Assembly: GCA_963575675.1 (NCBI GenBank)
Contig: CAUYUA010000022.1
Span: 1-64,000 of the forward strand
Length of the DNA: 64,000 nt
Reading direction: 5' to 3'
Source: CAUYUA01 sp963575675
GTDB lineage: Bacteria; Pseudomonadota; Alphaproteobacteria; Azospirillales; Azospirillaceae
Part shown: piece after piece, positions 39,748 through 48,159 of the stretch
Numbering within the stretch: the stretch's first letter is position 1
Layout of the letters: each line of letters opens with the position of its first letter
Position numbers and translations under genes: made by a program
Notes under the pieces: generated by a model
Database searches by the model: none
What the model saw: the letters and a program-made list of their open reading frames with translations, nothing else
Told to the model about the DNA's origin: nothing

Positions 39748-42700
39748 ATGGCGATCCATGTCGCACTCAACCACAAGACTATTTATCGTTACGACAACCT
39801 GGTTTCGCTGGGCCCGCAAATCGTGCGGTTGCGTCCGGCGCCTCACTGTCGAACACCAATTCTGAGCTACTCACTTAAAGTAGAACCACGCAAGCATTTC
39901 TTAAACTGGCAACAAGACCCGCAATCGAATTACCAAGCACGTTTTGTCTTTCCAGAGAAAACACGCGCGTTCATCATTGAAGTTGACTTGGTGGCCGAGA
40001 TTGCCGTCATCAATCCGTTTGACTTTTTTCTTGAATCCAATGCAGAACGCTATCCATTCACCTATGAGACATGGCTGGCGCGTGAGTTGCGCCCCTATTT
40101 GGAAACAGAAGAGCAAAGCCCCAATCTTGTCGCATGGTTGAGAACCATCAACCACGCGCCGCAACACATCATCGATTTCCTTGTCGAACTTAACCAGAAA
40201 CTCAATCAAGAAATCGGCTACATCATCCGCCTTGAGCCCGGTATCCAAACATGTGAAGAAACTCTGACCAAGCGCACCGGATCATGCCGAGATTCGGCGT
40301 GGCTGCTGGTGCAAATTCTAAGAAACCTGGGTCTGGCTGCGCGCTTTGTCTCTGGGTATTTGATTCAACTGACTTCTGATCAAAAATCTCTTGACGGTCC
40401 ATCAGGGCCGGAACATGACTTCACCGATCTTCACGCCTGGACCGAAGTGTTTCTTCCCGGCGCCGGATGGGTGGGACTAGATCCGACGTCCGGACTCTTT
40501 GCGGGAGAAGGCCATATTCCGCTGGCCTGCACGCCGGACGCAACCAGCGCCGCGCCGGTGACAGGCCTGGTGGATGCTTGCGAAGTGGAATTCCACCATG
40601 AGATGTCGGTGTCCCGCATTCGTGAAGCGCCGCGCGTAACCAAACCCTACACGCCGCAGCAATGGATCGAAATTGAAGCCCTCGGACACAAAATAGACCG
40701 GGAGCTGGAAGCTGGAGACATTCGCCTAACAATGGGCGGCGAACCGACTTTTGTTTCGATCGACAATATGGATGGGCCCGAGTGGAACACTTTAGCGCAA
40801 GGCCCCGATAAACGCCGCTATGCTTCAGAACTGCTTCGGCGTCTGTGGCGTCGTTTCGCGCCTGGCGGTCTATTGTTCTACGGTCAAGGAAAGTGGTATC
40901 CGGGCGAATCTCTCCCGCGTTGGGCGATGCACGTTTACTGGCGCCGCGATGGAGACGCTTTGTGGGCCAACGCCGATCTCTTGGCGGATGAAAGCCGCGA
41001 CTACGGCTTCACATCGAACGACGCCGAAACATTCTTATCACATTTGGCGACTCGCCTGGGAATTCCGTCGTCTTTGGTGTGCGCCGCATACGAGGATCCA
41101 TGGCATTACATTCATCGCGAAGGATTGCTTCCGGTTAACGTCGACCCGCTCGATTCAAAGTTGGAAGACCCTGAAGAACGCGCGCGTTTAAATCGCATCT
41201 TTGAGCGCGGCCTCAAAGAGCCGATCGGCTTCACCATTCCGATCAGTCGTCGCCATGAAGATTCCGGCCCGGTGTGGTTGTCCAGCGTATGGCCGTTGCG
41301 CCAAGATCGATTGTATCTTGTTCCCGGAGACAGCCCCATTGGTCTGCGCTTGCCTTTAGACGCGCTGCCTTGGGTGGCGCCGCAAGACGCTCACGCGGTT
41401 TGCGAGCGCGATCCCTTCGAACCCAGACAACCATTGCCGCCGCATCAAACACCGCTCCGCGCCCAAGCCGGAACAGAGCAGAAGATGCAAGAGGATAGTT
41501 TCCGACGCAAAGCCATCTCACAACAAACTCGCATGGCCGAAGTGCGCACGGAGATTCCGGAGAAAAATGAATCGGCATGGTGGGTGGTGCGCACCGCTTT
41601 GTGTGTGGAGGCCCGCAAAGGCCGCATTTATATTTTCTTGCCGCCGGTTGAATTGCTGGAAGACTTTGTCGAATTATTGGCCGCTATTGAAACCACCGCA
41701 GTTGAACTCAATATGCCGGTGGTGATCGAAGGTTATACGCCGCCGCGCGATCCTCGGTTGAATTCTTTGGCGGTCACGCCAGACCCAGGAGTCATCGAAG
41801 TCAATATTCATCCCGCCCACAACTGGGATGAATTAGTAAGAAACACGAATGCTCTCTATGAAGAAGCGCGACTGACGCGACTGGGGACGGAAAAATTCAT
41901 GCTCGACGGTCGCCATTGCGGCACCGGCGGCGGAAATCACTTGGTTTTGGGAGGCGCAACCCCAAACGACAGTCCTTTCCTACGACGACCGGATCTACTG
42001 CGCAGCCTCATCACATACTGGCAGAACCACCCGGCTCTGTCTTACCTGTTCTCAAGTTTGTTCATCGGCCCGACCAGTCAAGCTCCACGCATCGACGAAG
42101 CGCGCACCGACACTCTCTACGAAGTTGAAATCGCTTTCGCGCAACTTGATCAGGCCGGGCCAAACTGCCCACCCTGGTTAGTGGATCGTGTGCTGCGCCA
42201 CTTGTTGACCGATATGCAAGGCAACACTCACCGCGCGGAGTTTTGTATTGATAAGCTCTATTCTCCGGACACAGCGAGCGGTCGCCAAGGTTTGGTTGAA
42301 TTCAGAGCCTTTGAAATGCCGCCTCACGCCCAGATGAGTTTAACGCAACAACTCCTGTTGCGTGCATTGGTGGCGCGTTTTTGGAAACATCCCTATCGCA
42401 ACTCTCTAGTGCGCTGGGGGTCGGAATTGGTCGATCGCTTTATGCTCCCCTATTTTGTTATGCAGGACCTTTCCGATATCTTGGATGACTTGCGCGATCA
42501 CGCCATTCCTATTGACGACGCATGGTTTGCTCCGCATTTCAATTTCCGTTTCCCGCTCTGCGGCGAGATTTCTCAACGAGGAATCACTCTGGAATTGCGA
42601 CAGGCTCTGGAGCCCTGGCACGTTCTAGGAGAAGAGCCTGGCGGCGGAGGCGTTGTGCGATATGTTGACAGCTCCGTAGAACGCCTCCAAGTGCGCGTCA

Positions 42701-43098
42701 CCGGGATGGTTGGCGCTCGCCATTGGGTTATATGCAATGGGCGACGGACGCCGTTACGACCAACGGGCGTTGAAGGCGAGTTTGTTGCAGGCGTGCGCTA
42801 TCGCGCATGGCAACCGCCGTCGTGTCTGCATCCGACAATTCCGGTTCATGCGCCTCTGGTGTTTGATTTATTCGATGCTTGGTCGGAACGCTCTATCGGA
42901 GGATGCACTTATCATGTCTCGCATCCGGGCGGACGCCACTTCGAGACTTTCCCAGTCAACGCCAATGAAGCGGAAGGACGAAGACTCGCGCGTTTCTTTG
43001 CGTTCGGACACACGCCAGGCCCAATGACTCCTCCTTTGGAGGAGCGGAATCCGGAGTTGCCTCTGACCTTGGATTTGCGACGCCCAATTCTTCACTAG
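39748..43098 (+). CDS. Transglutaminase-like protein with C-terminal DUF2126 domain
   Basis: The 1116-aa protein has residues 1-90 as the bacterial transglutaminase N-terminal beta domain and about 145-260 as a transglutaminase core. The catalytic Cys lies in TGSCRDSAWL (about 180), His in DLHAWTEVF (about 229) and Asp in VGLDPTSG, so it should be catalytically competent. Most of the rest is DUF2126 (about 330-1100), with the conserved MGGEPTFVS and GKWYPGE. No signal peptide; likely cytoplasmic. Family members usually cluster with an alpha-E/DUF403 gene and a circularly permuted ATP-grasp gene; here it stands alone. The reaction is not established by sequence. Start: ATG 39748. Confidence 0.9.
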   Translation: MAIHVALNHKTIYRYDNLVSLGPQIVRLRPAPHCRTPILSYSLKVEPRKHFLNWQQDPQSNYQARFVFPEKTRAFIIEVDLVAEIAVINPFDFFLESNAERYPFTYETWLARELRPYLETEEQSPNLVAWLRTINHAPQHIIDFLVELNQKLNQEIGYIIRLEPGIQTCEETLTKRTGSCRDSAWLLVQILRNLGLAARFVSGYLIQLTSDQKSLDGPSGPEHDFTDLHAWTEVFLPGAGWVGLDPTSGLFAGEGHIPLACTPDATSAAPVTGLVDACEVEFHHEMSVSRIREAPRVTKPYTPQQWIEIEALGHKIDRELEAGDIRLTMGGEPTFVSIDNMDGPEWNTLAQGPDKRRYASELLRRLWRRFAPGGLLFYGQGKWYPGESLPRWAMHVYWRRDGDALWANADLLADESRDYGFTSNDAETFLSHLATRLGIPSSLVCAAYEDPWHYIHREGLLPVNVDPLDSKLEDPEERARLNRIFERGLKEPIGFTIPISRRHEDSGPVWLSSVWPLRQDRLYLVPGDSPIGLRLPLDALPWVAPQDAHAVCERDPFEPRQPLPPHQTPLRAQAGTEQKMQEDSFRRKAISQQTRMAEVRTEIPEKNESAWWVVRTALCVEARKGRIYIFLPPVELLEDFVELLAAIETTAVELNMPVVIEGYTPPRDPRLNSLAVTPDPGVIEVNIHPAHNWDELVRNTNALYEEARLTRLGTEKFMLDGRHCGTGGGNHLVLGGATPNDSPFLRRPDLLRSLITYWQNHPALSYLFSSLFIGPTSQAPRIDEARTDTLYEVEIAFAQLDQAGPNCPPWLVDRVLRHLLTDMQGNTHRAEFCIDKLYSPDTASGRQGLVEFRAFEMPPHAQMSLTQQLLLRALVARFWKHPYRNSLVRWGSELVDRFMLPYFVMQDLSDILDDLRDHAIPIDDAWFAPHFNFRFPLCGEISQRGITLELRQALEPWHVLGEEPGGGGVVRYVDSSVERLQVRVTGMVGARHWVICNGRRTPLRPTGVEGEFVAGVRYRAWQPPSCLHPTIPVHAPLVFDLFDAWSERSIGGCTYHVSHPGGRHFETFPVNANEAEGRRLARFFAFGHTPGPMTPPLEERNPELPLTLDLRRPILH

Positions 43099-43111
43099 AG
43101 TTTGAAAGGCA

Positions 43112-43160
43112 AAAGATTAGAAGGGTCCAGGAACTGAATCCCTGGTCCCTTCTAATCTTT
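43112..43160. terminator. Minimal palindromic-family hairpin acting as bidirectional terminator
   Basis: AAAGATTAGAAGGGTCCAGG (43112-43131) pairs with CCTGGTCCCTTCTAATCTTT (43141-43160) with a single mismatch, giving a 20-bp stem and 9-nt loop. It begins 13 bases after the transglutaminase stop and ends 12 bases before the converging gene's stop. The sequence is the outer hairpin of the dispersed family without its interior. Confidence 0.8.
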
Positions 43161-43171
43161 ATCAAGAAAAA

Positions 43172-43480
43172 TCAAAGGCCATGTTCTCGCAAACACTCCT
43201 TTTCATCATGACCGGAACTTGAACACAAATCACGAATGCTCCGATCTCGATCTCGATGGTGATGCCGCTCGCGACGATCATCATAACGATCGTCGCGACG
43301 ATCATATCCACCACGTTGCTGTTCTTGATCTGCAATACAACGTTCCATGCAATCTTTGTATTCATGTCCAGGACCGGAGCAGTAACGGTGACAGCGGGAT
43401 TCCGCCTGCGCTACTCCGGAATATCCGGCAAGAAAAACGAACAAAAGTAGATTCAAGGTTCTCATAAAAGCGTTGCTCAT
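43172..43480 (-). CDS. Small secreted Cys/His/Arg/Asp-rich protein
   Basis: The 102-aa protein has a clear signal peptide (about 1-26, ending VAQA). Two cysteine motifs follow: C-x3-C-x9-C-x3-C in ESRCHRYCSGPGHEYKDCMERC, and a similar C-x9-C at the C-terminus (DLCSSSGHDEKECLREHG). The shared pattern Cys-x3-Gly-His-(Glu/Asp)-x-Lys-(Asp/Glu)-Cys shows an internal duplication. Between them lies a low-complexity Arg/Asp/His run (about 54-80). AAAGGAG precedes the ATG at 43480. Periplasmic metal or redox binding is possible but not shown. I do not recognise a family. Confidence 0.75.
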   Translation of the reverse strand: MSNAFMRTLNLLLFVFLAGYSGVAQAESRCHRYCSGPGHEYKDCMERCIADQEQQRGGYDRRDDRYDDRRERHHHRDRDRSIRDLCSSSGHDEKECLREHGL

Positions 43481-43524
43481 AGAGGACTCCTTTGAGTAAG
43501 CAACACGTCGCGTTGGCGTCCATT

Positions 43525-43640
43525 AAAATTAAACGGACTAAAAGCTGTATTGTCCATCGCTCTGGGCCATAAAGAGGAAGCTCTCTTGTTTGTGGCGCAA
43601 TCTTCCTCTAAAATCGTTTTCATGTAAAGTTTACGACAGA
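43525..43640. repeat. Degenerate arm of the dispersed palindromic family
   Basis: AATTAAACGGACT near its start and AATCTTCCTCTAAAATCG at its end match the ends of the left arm of the 4.9-kb element (GATCCTCCTCTGGAATC). The middle has diverged. Confidence 0.4.
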
Positions 43641-43801
43641 AAACATCCCAGAATTCCAGAAAAAAATCTCTTGGCGAAACGACGCTCCCAATCCCAGCAA
43701 CGCCTCATTGAATCAACAAGGTTGGCGTTCGTCAAGTAAATTGTGTGAACGCAGCAACCGATAGAAAGAGACCATCGTTCGCGCCTGTAAAGAACACCCC
43801 A

Positions 43802-43939
43802 GGGACTGTTGCAAAACCAAAATCTTATCGGCAAAAGTCAACTCGTAGCGCGGATGCATTTTGTAGCGCGGATGCATTTCATAAAAACACATTATCATAT
43901 AAAATGGCGCGTTGGTTTCTGTTTTTGCAACAAGCTCCA
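43802..43939. repeat. Small inverted-repeat element with IS6-like ends and an 18-bp tandem duplication
   Basis: The left end reads GGACTGTTGCAAAACC and the right end, reversed, GGAGCTTGTTGCAAAAAC. They share TTGTTGCAAAA-type ends like IS6-family terminal repeats. Between them GTAGCGCGGATGCATTTT occurs twice in tandem (43845-43880). There is no transposase. It may be an IS remnant or MITE, or a decayed member of the palindromic family. Confidence 0.35.
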
Positions 43940-44077
43940 CGCCGCCGGGGCGCAAAACGGAACCCGAAACAAAAGAAGCCCTCTGGAAAGCAATCAGTGA
44001 GCCATGACTTCGTATAAATATGAGGAATATTAAATCTGTTCAAGAATCCAGGCTATGCAACTTGATCGAAAATCGCT

Positions 44078-44731
44078 CTAGTCCCCAACATCGTCCGGCC
44101 CAATCGGATCGAAACAATCCTTGTCTGGTTTATACAAAAACAAAGTCCCAGTCCCAAGATCGAAATACAAACCGCGCAATTTTAAACGTCCGACCGCAAC
44201 GCCTTCTGCAATGCAAGGAAACGTCATCAAATTATTCAATGAAACCTTCACAACCTCTTTTTCACAAAAACTAGCTTGCTCGTCAACAGGGGCGTCCGGC
44301 AAAACCATTAAAGTTTTTCGTCGAGCAGGCTCAGCCAACCGCATCCACCGACTAATAAAAGGATGGGTTTCATCGATATTAGGATCATTCGTCAACAAAG
44401 CTCGCACGCCACCACAATGCGCATGCCCCAGCACAATAATATATTCGACCTCCAGAGACGTCACCCCAAATTCCAACGCCGCACTGGTGCTATGATAGTG
44501 TGTGTCCGGTTCATAAGGAGGCGTAAGATTGGCGACATTTCGTACAATAAAAAGCTCTCCCGGAGCTGCGCGACTTAAAATCGCCGGGTCGACTCGGGAG
44601 TCACAACAACCAATAACCATACACGGAGGTTTCTGCTTCAAAGACAAGCGTGCAAACAACTCAGGATCCGCCGCTTGCGAGTTTTTTTGAAAGGCCAAGA
44701 AACCGTTCACAAACTTACGAAATGCGGACAT
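44078..44731 (-). CDS. can: Beta-carbonic anhydrase
   Basis: It interconverts CO2 and bicarbonate, supplying bicarbonate for carboxylation and carbamoyl phosphate. The 217-aa beta-class protein has zinc ligands Cys42 in CCDSRVDP and His103/Cys106 in LGHAHCGG, plus the Asp/Arg dyad of DSR. It is a typical length. It lies downstream of the DUF4198 and CbiX genes on the same strand but with gaps, so cotranscription is uncertain. No signal peptide, so it is cytoplasmic. Confidence 0.95.
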   Translation of the reverse strand: MSAFRKFVNGFLAFQKNSQAADPELFARLSLKQKPPCMVIGCCDSRVDPAILSRAAPGELFIVRNVANLTPPYEPDTHYHSTSAALEFGVTSLEVEYIIVLGHAHCGGVRALLTNDPNIDETHPFISRWMRLAEPARRKTLMVLPDAPVDEQASFCEKEVVKVSLNNLMTFPCIAEGVAVGRLKLRGLYFDLGTGTLFLYKPDKDCFDPIGPDDVGD

Positions 44732-44840
44732 CCACCTTATTTCCTATAAAAAAACACACATTAATCTCTTCTCGCTGACATAACCGACAAGGACTTTATT
44801 TTTAAGAAAGACCCAATATCGATCGGTTCAACATCTTTGA

Positions 44841-45647
44841 TTATTTAACTTCAAACTCTAAAACAGCGCGCATGATTTCATAGTCAAAAGGTTCTCCTTT
44901 CGCTAAAGACTTGACCTCAGTTCGCACCAACCATACGCCGGAATGAGAAATGCGAATACGCGCTCTTGGATCACCATTCTCATCGGAAGAATAAGTCTGC
45001 GTGAAATACGTAAAAGTAGAAGGCGTATCGGCGAAACCATCCCAAGTGGCCACCAAATCAGCCATTGTCGGCTGCCCTCGCAACAAAACACGAACCTCAA
45101 CATCTTTTCCGACGACAATTTCGGCAAGATTCGTAACAGGAACAATCTCTAACGCATGTCCCAAAGGCGTCGCGAATTCAACGTCGTCTTGATGCGCATT
45201 TAACTTTAGCTTAACAAATTTTTCATAACGAGCGCTCCATTCTGAATCCGGCGCTGAAGAACGCCCACCGAGTTTCATTCCTTGCGAAGTTTTTGACCAC
45301 ACCACCCCTTTGCGGTGAGCCACCAACCACGCCGACATCGGCTCAGATAAAGTCAGAACGCCTTGCAATTGGATCGCCGCCTCATTTTCGACCAACGGCA
45401 AGGCGAAAGACTTCCCTTTCTGCCACAAAGCCGCCTCAACGAAGCGCTTTGGCTCCAACTCACTGGGCTGAATAAAAACATCGGTTGAAATGACCGAGAA
45501 CGATAACGGACGCCCAACCTCCACCTCGAAATGCTCTGGCTTAATAAGCAATTCGGTCGCGCGCGCGTTAAACGTCATCAAACACGCACTTACTCCCCCC
45601 AGAATGCTGACTCCGAACCACCACAAGCGAAAGACCCGATCCTTCAT
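44841..45647 (-). CDS. Periplasmic DUF4198-type protein, possible Ni/Co uptake component
   Basis: The 268-aa exported protein has a signal peptide (about 1-31, ending FNARA). The beta-rich body begins TELLIKPEHFEVEVGRPLSFSV and ends with a typical RIRISHSGVWLVRTEV strand, the layout of DUF4198 (PF10670)-like periplasmic proteins linked to nickel/cobalt handling. The start at 45647 follows GGGAGAAAAAG; a start ten codons upstream is less likely. It lies 169 bp beyond cbiX, a cobaltochelatase gene, on the same strand. The metal role is inferred from this and family context. Confidence 0.7.
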   Translation of the reverse strand: MKDRVFRLWWFGVSILGGVSACLMTFNARATELLIKPEHFEVEVGRPLSFSVISTDVFIQPSELEPKRFVEAALWQKGKSFALPLVENEAAIQLQGVLTLSEPMSAWLVAHRKGVVWSKTSQGMKLGGRSSAPDSEWSARYEKFVKLKLNAHQDDVEFATPLGHALEIVPVTNLAEIVVGKDVEVRVLLRGQPTMADLVATWDGFADTPSTFTYFTQTYSSDENGDPRARIRISHSGVWLVRTEVKSLAKGEPFDYEIMRAVLEFEVK

Positions 45648-45846
45648 CTTTTTCTCCCGCTCCGCCAGCTTCGCCACAACCCAACATTTTGCACGCCCGC
45701 CGTCTCCATAGATAACCTCCGCAAAAAGCTTCGGAAGACGAGGCGCCCAAACAAAACGCTAGAACACAAAAATCTGCGTCATCGTGCAAAAATCGAACAC
45801 CGCTTCGACACTAAGAGCAATCAGCATTTCCCAACATCAACAAAAA

Positions 45847-46941
45847 TCACTCCTTTTTGCCCTCTTCGAACAAACGCTCCAAACTACACGGCCCTAAAGG
45901 ATGATCCGCGTGAGGATAGGGATGATGACTATCGAAATGATGGTGAGAATGGCCATGGCCATGATCATGATCATGATCATGATCATGATCGTGATCGTGA
46001 TGACAGGATTCTCTTTGCTTTAAATTTATATCTTTCTTTACGCCAACGCCCTCAACATGATGATGATGGCTTTGCTGAGGAAGACCAACTTCTGCCTCGA
46101 ACCCAAGAACTTGCGATCGATACTTGCACATCTGGCAATTCATCGCCACCTGACCATGCACAATATCGGAAATCCGTTCAATAAACGCCTCGAACACCAG
46201 AGGATGATCATTTAAATACAAAGCCTTGACGAACTCGACTTCCGGATGACGAGCAGCCACCATATCGGTGTGATCATAAATCCTCTGGACTAAAACCCCT
46301 GTAAACAAAAAATAAGGGAAAACGACAATACGCCGAAACCCTAACCGCACAGCGTGCTCCAACGCAGGCGCCACCAAAGGAAAAGTCACCCCGGAATAGG
46401 CAGTTTCTCCCCACCCCAACCCGAGCCCTTCCCAAACCATCCGCGTAACTTTGGCCACGTTAGAATTGGCGTCTGGATCGGATGACCCTCGCCCAACCAA
46501 CATTAATAAAGTGTCAGCCCGTGAGATGTGCTCTCCCGCCTGAAGCAGCGCCTGTTCTACACGATCCCCCGCAGCACGCATCATCTTCAAATCAATACCC
46601 AACTCGCGTCCATAAGAGATTTCCATCTCCGGATGTTGAGCTTGATAGGCATTCAAAACAGAAGGAATATCATTTTTTGCATGCCCAGCGGCAAACAACA
46701 TACCTGGAATCGCCAAAACACGAGAGACGCCTTTTTGGCGCAACTTATCCAACCCTTCACGCAAAATCGGTCGCGCGAACTCAAGATACCCCCACTCAAC
46801 CGCGTCATAAGGCAACCGCGCACGGATGACTTGAGCCATAGCGTCAAATTCATCAATTGCTCGCGCATCTCGGCTGCCGTGGCCACAAATCATCACGCCA
46901 ATATTCTGACTCACAGCCCGACAACTCCACTCACGATGCAT
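45847..46941 (-). CDS. cbiX: Sirohydrochlorin cobaltochelatase, long CbiX with Fe-S motif and His-rich tail
   Basis: It inserts cobalt into sirohydrochlorin in anaerobic-type cobalamin synthesis. The 364-aa two-half protein has catalytic His in ICGHGSRD (about 21) and AAGHAKND (about 87), and a second half (TLLMLVGRGSSDPD onwards). C-terminal NCQMCKYR (Cys269, Cys272) fits the MxCxxC Fe-S motif known from long CbiX. A His tract (about 314-345, HHDHDHDHDHDHDHGHGHSHH) is built from tandem GATCAT codons. His-rich tails in CbiX are thought to hold cobalt. The role is firm; the native metal is inferred. No other cobalamin gene is in the window, and the neighbouring DUF4198 gene suggests metal supply. 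Confidence 0.93.
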   Translation of the reverse strand: MHREWSCRAVSQNIGVMICGHGSRDARAIDEFDAMAQVIRARLPYDAVEWGYLEFARPILREGLDKLRQKGVSRVLAIPGMLFAAGHAKNDIPSVLNAYQAQHPEMEISYGRELGIDLKMMRAAGDRVEQALLQAGEHISRADTLLMLVGRGSSDPDANSNVAKVTRMVWEGLGLGWGETAYSGVTFPLVAPALEHAVRLGFRRIVVFPYFLFTGVLVQRIYDHTDMVAARHPEVEFVKALYLNDHPLVFEAFIERISDIVHGQVAMNCQMCKYRSQVLGFEAEVGLPQQSHHHHVEGVGVKKDINLKQRESCHHDHDHDHDHDHDHGHGHSHHHFDSHHPYPHADHPLGPCSLERLFEEGKKE

Positions 46942-46993
46942 TCAGGCACAAAAGCACCCATCCACCACAAACAACAAATAAACAACATCCAAA

Positions 46994-47290
46994 CTAATGT
47001 TTTTCTTTTTGCTTATTGTGCGATGAGTTTCCTTGCCCTTCATCTGCACATCTCTTTAGACAGGACTCAATCTGCCTATCACATCCTGCTTTAGCGCCCA
47101 AAACAGGACTGCTCACACGATCCCCCCGCCCCGCAGCACCTGACTCGCTACAAACGCTATGATCTCTCTCACAAAGCCGACGACACCCTGCAACAGAAGA
47201 ATCACCATCCCCTGAGTGCTTTACACAAGCCGAGACCATAAAACAGAAGCCAACAAGAAACACCGCCGAACAAAAAGATTTGACACCCAT
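46994..47290 (-). CDS. Small Cys-rich lipoprotein
   Basis: The 98-aa protein has a lipoprotein signal (FMVSAC). The mature part has Cys in a mirror-like layout: GCRRLCERDHSVC, C-x3-C-x6-C, and later GCDRQIESCLKRC, C-x6-C-x3-C. This suggests a helical hairpin with disulfides or a metal site. It ends in a basic tail. The start at 47290 follows GGAG. It begins 25 bp after dedA and may share its operon. No family is recognised. Confidence 0.65.
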   Translation of the reverse strand: MGVKSFCSAVFLVGFCFMVSACVKHSGDGDSSVAGCRRLCERDHSVCSESGAAGRGDRVSSPVLGAKAGCDRQIESCLKRCADEGQGNSSHNKQKEKH

Positions 47291-47315
47291 CACACGCTCC
47301 ATAACATTATTCATA

Positions 47316-47885
47316 TTAGTTTTTTTCACGCGAACGCGTGTACAACCATAACACCAAACACAAAGCAACAGCCAACAATAACAACCCAATATCTTGAAGA
47401 GCTTCTCCCAAAGCGCTTTGAAAAGCGACTCCGGCCAAATACCCGCCTCCTGCGAAAGCTGCGGCCCAAATCCCAGCAGCTATAAAATTTAAGATCGCAA
47501 AACGACGCCAAGAAATAGAACTCATTCCAATAGCAAAAGGACTTACATTGCGAATACCATAGGCGAAGCGAAAAGTCAAAATAAACTTCACTGAATGCTT
47601 CTCAAGAATGGAAAGCGCCTTTTGAATTCCTGGTTTAAACTTTGGAAATTTAACCAGAAGCTTTGCTCCCCATGTGCGGCCAATAAAAAAATAGATCTGA
47701 TCGCCACAAAAACCACCTAACCACGCAACGGAAGTCAGAACCCAAATATCGATAATCCCCTGACGGGCGGCAACTCCTGAAAAAATAACGAAAGTCTCTC
47801 CTTCTAAAAACGTCCAAGCGAAAACCACGCCGTAGTACAAATTACCGTACTCTTTAATGGTATTTAAAATCGTATCTACATCCAT
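47316..47885 (-). CDS. DedA/SNARE-associated family membrane protein
   Basis: The 189-aa integral membrane protein has DedA features: FLEGETFVIFSGVAARQG near the N-terminus, then GDQIYFFIGRTWG and ILTFRFAYGIRNVSPFAIGM with the conserved FxxRFxxxxRxxxP-like pattern. Members are linked to lipid flipping and membrane homeostasis; the exact activity is not proved here. The ATG at 47885 follows a GTG in frame. Downstream is the small lipoprotein gene. Confidence 0.9.
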   Translation of the reverse strand: MDVDTILNTIKEYGNLYYGVVFAWTFLEGETFVIFSGVAARQGIIDIWVLTSVAWLGGFCGDQIYFFIGRTWGAKLLVKFPKFKPGIQKALSILEKHSVKFILTFRFAYGIRNVSPFAIGMSSISWRRFAILNFIAAGIWAAAFAGGGYLAGVAFQSALGEALQDIGLLLLAVALCLVLWLYTRSREKN

Positions 47886-48065
47886 CACAAACCGCTCTCT
47901 TGAAAGTTTCCGTTTACACAGAAGAAACGAAAAAGCCCTTCGACCTACATTTACCTTTTTCCGTACCTCCAGGCAAACGAAAGGCCAAACAGCATATCCA
48001 ACTTAAGACGAAACCAATAGAACGCCCACTCGATAGACAAAAAGATAAATTAAAAATAAAACCTT

Positions 48066-48110
48066 GACCAACGTCTGTGAATTCAGACCGTTATTGGTTA
48101 ATTTTTCTGA
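48066..48110. terminator. Second hairpin 3' of rplQ
   Basis: CCAACGTCTG TGAATT CAGACCGTTATTGG forms an imperfect stem, with ATTTTT on one side and a T/A-rich TTTTATTTTTAATTT run on the other strand. Possibly a backup terminator for rplQ. Confidence 0.45.
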
Positions 48111-48112
48111 CT

Positions 48113-48152
48113 GCCATAAAAAAAGGCGCCGTTTTAAAGCGCCCTTTTTTAT
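48113..48152 (-). terminator. Terminator of the ribosomal-protein alpha operon
   Basis: Reading on the minus strand, GGCGC, loop TTTAAAACG, GCGCC is followed by TTTTTTTATGG, about 8 bases beyond the rplQ stop codon. Confidence 0.8.
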
Positions 48153-48159
48153 AAGATTA

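Larger units (their letters stand above)
43481..44077. other. Non-coding region between Cys-rich protein and carbonic anhydrase genes
   Basis: About 600 bp without a real gene. It holds a degenerate arm of the palindromic repeat family (about 43525-43640) and a small inverted repeat at 43802-43939 with an exact 18-bp duplication. Confidence 0.55.

Noticed and set aside
43481..44077. A transposase gene in the 43.5-44.1 kb gap
   Set aside because: No frame longer than about 90 residues and none resembles a transposase; only short inverted repeats are present.
45531..46184. His/Asp-rich plus-strand frame opposite cbiX
   Set aside because: Repetition derives from the GATCAT run, which reads as His-Asp in several frames; cbiX is the supported gene.
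46942..46993. Cobalamin riboswitch upstream of or near cbiX
   Set aside because: I looked for a B12-box-like motif and extended stems between cbiX and the next gene and found none; the gap is only about 50 bp.
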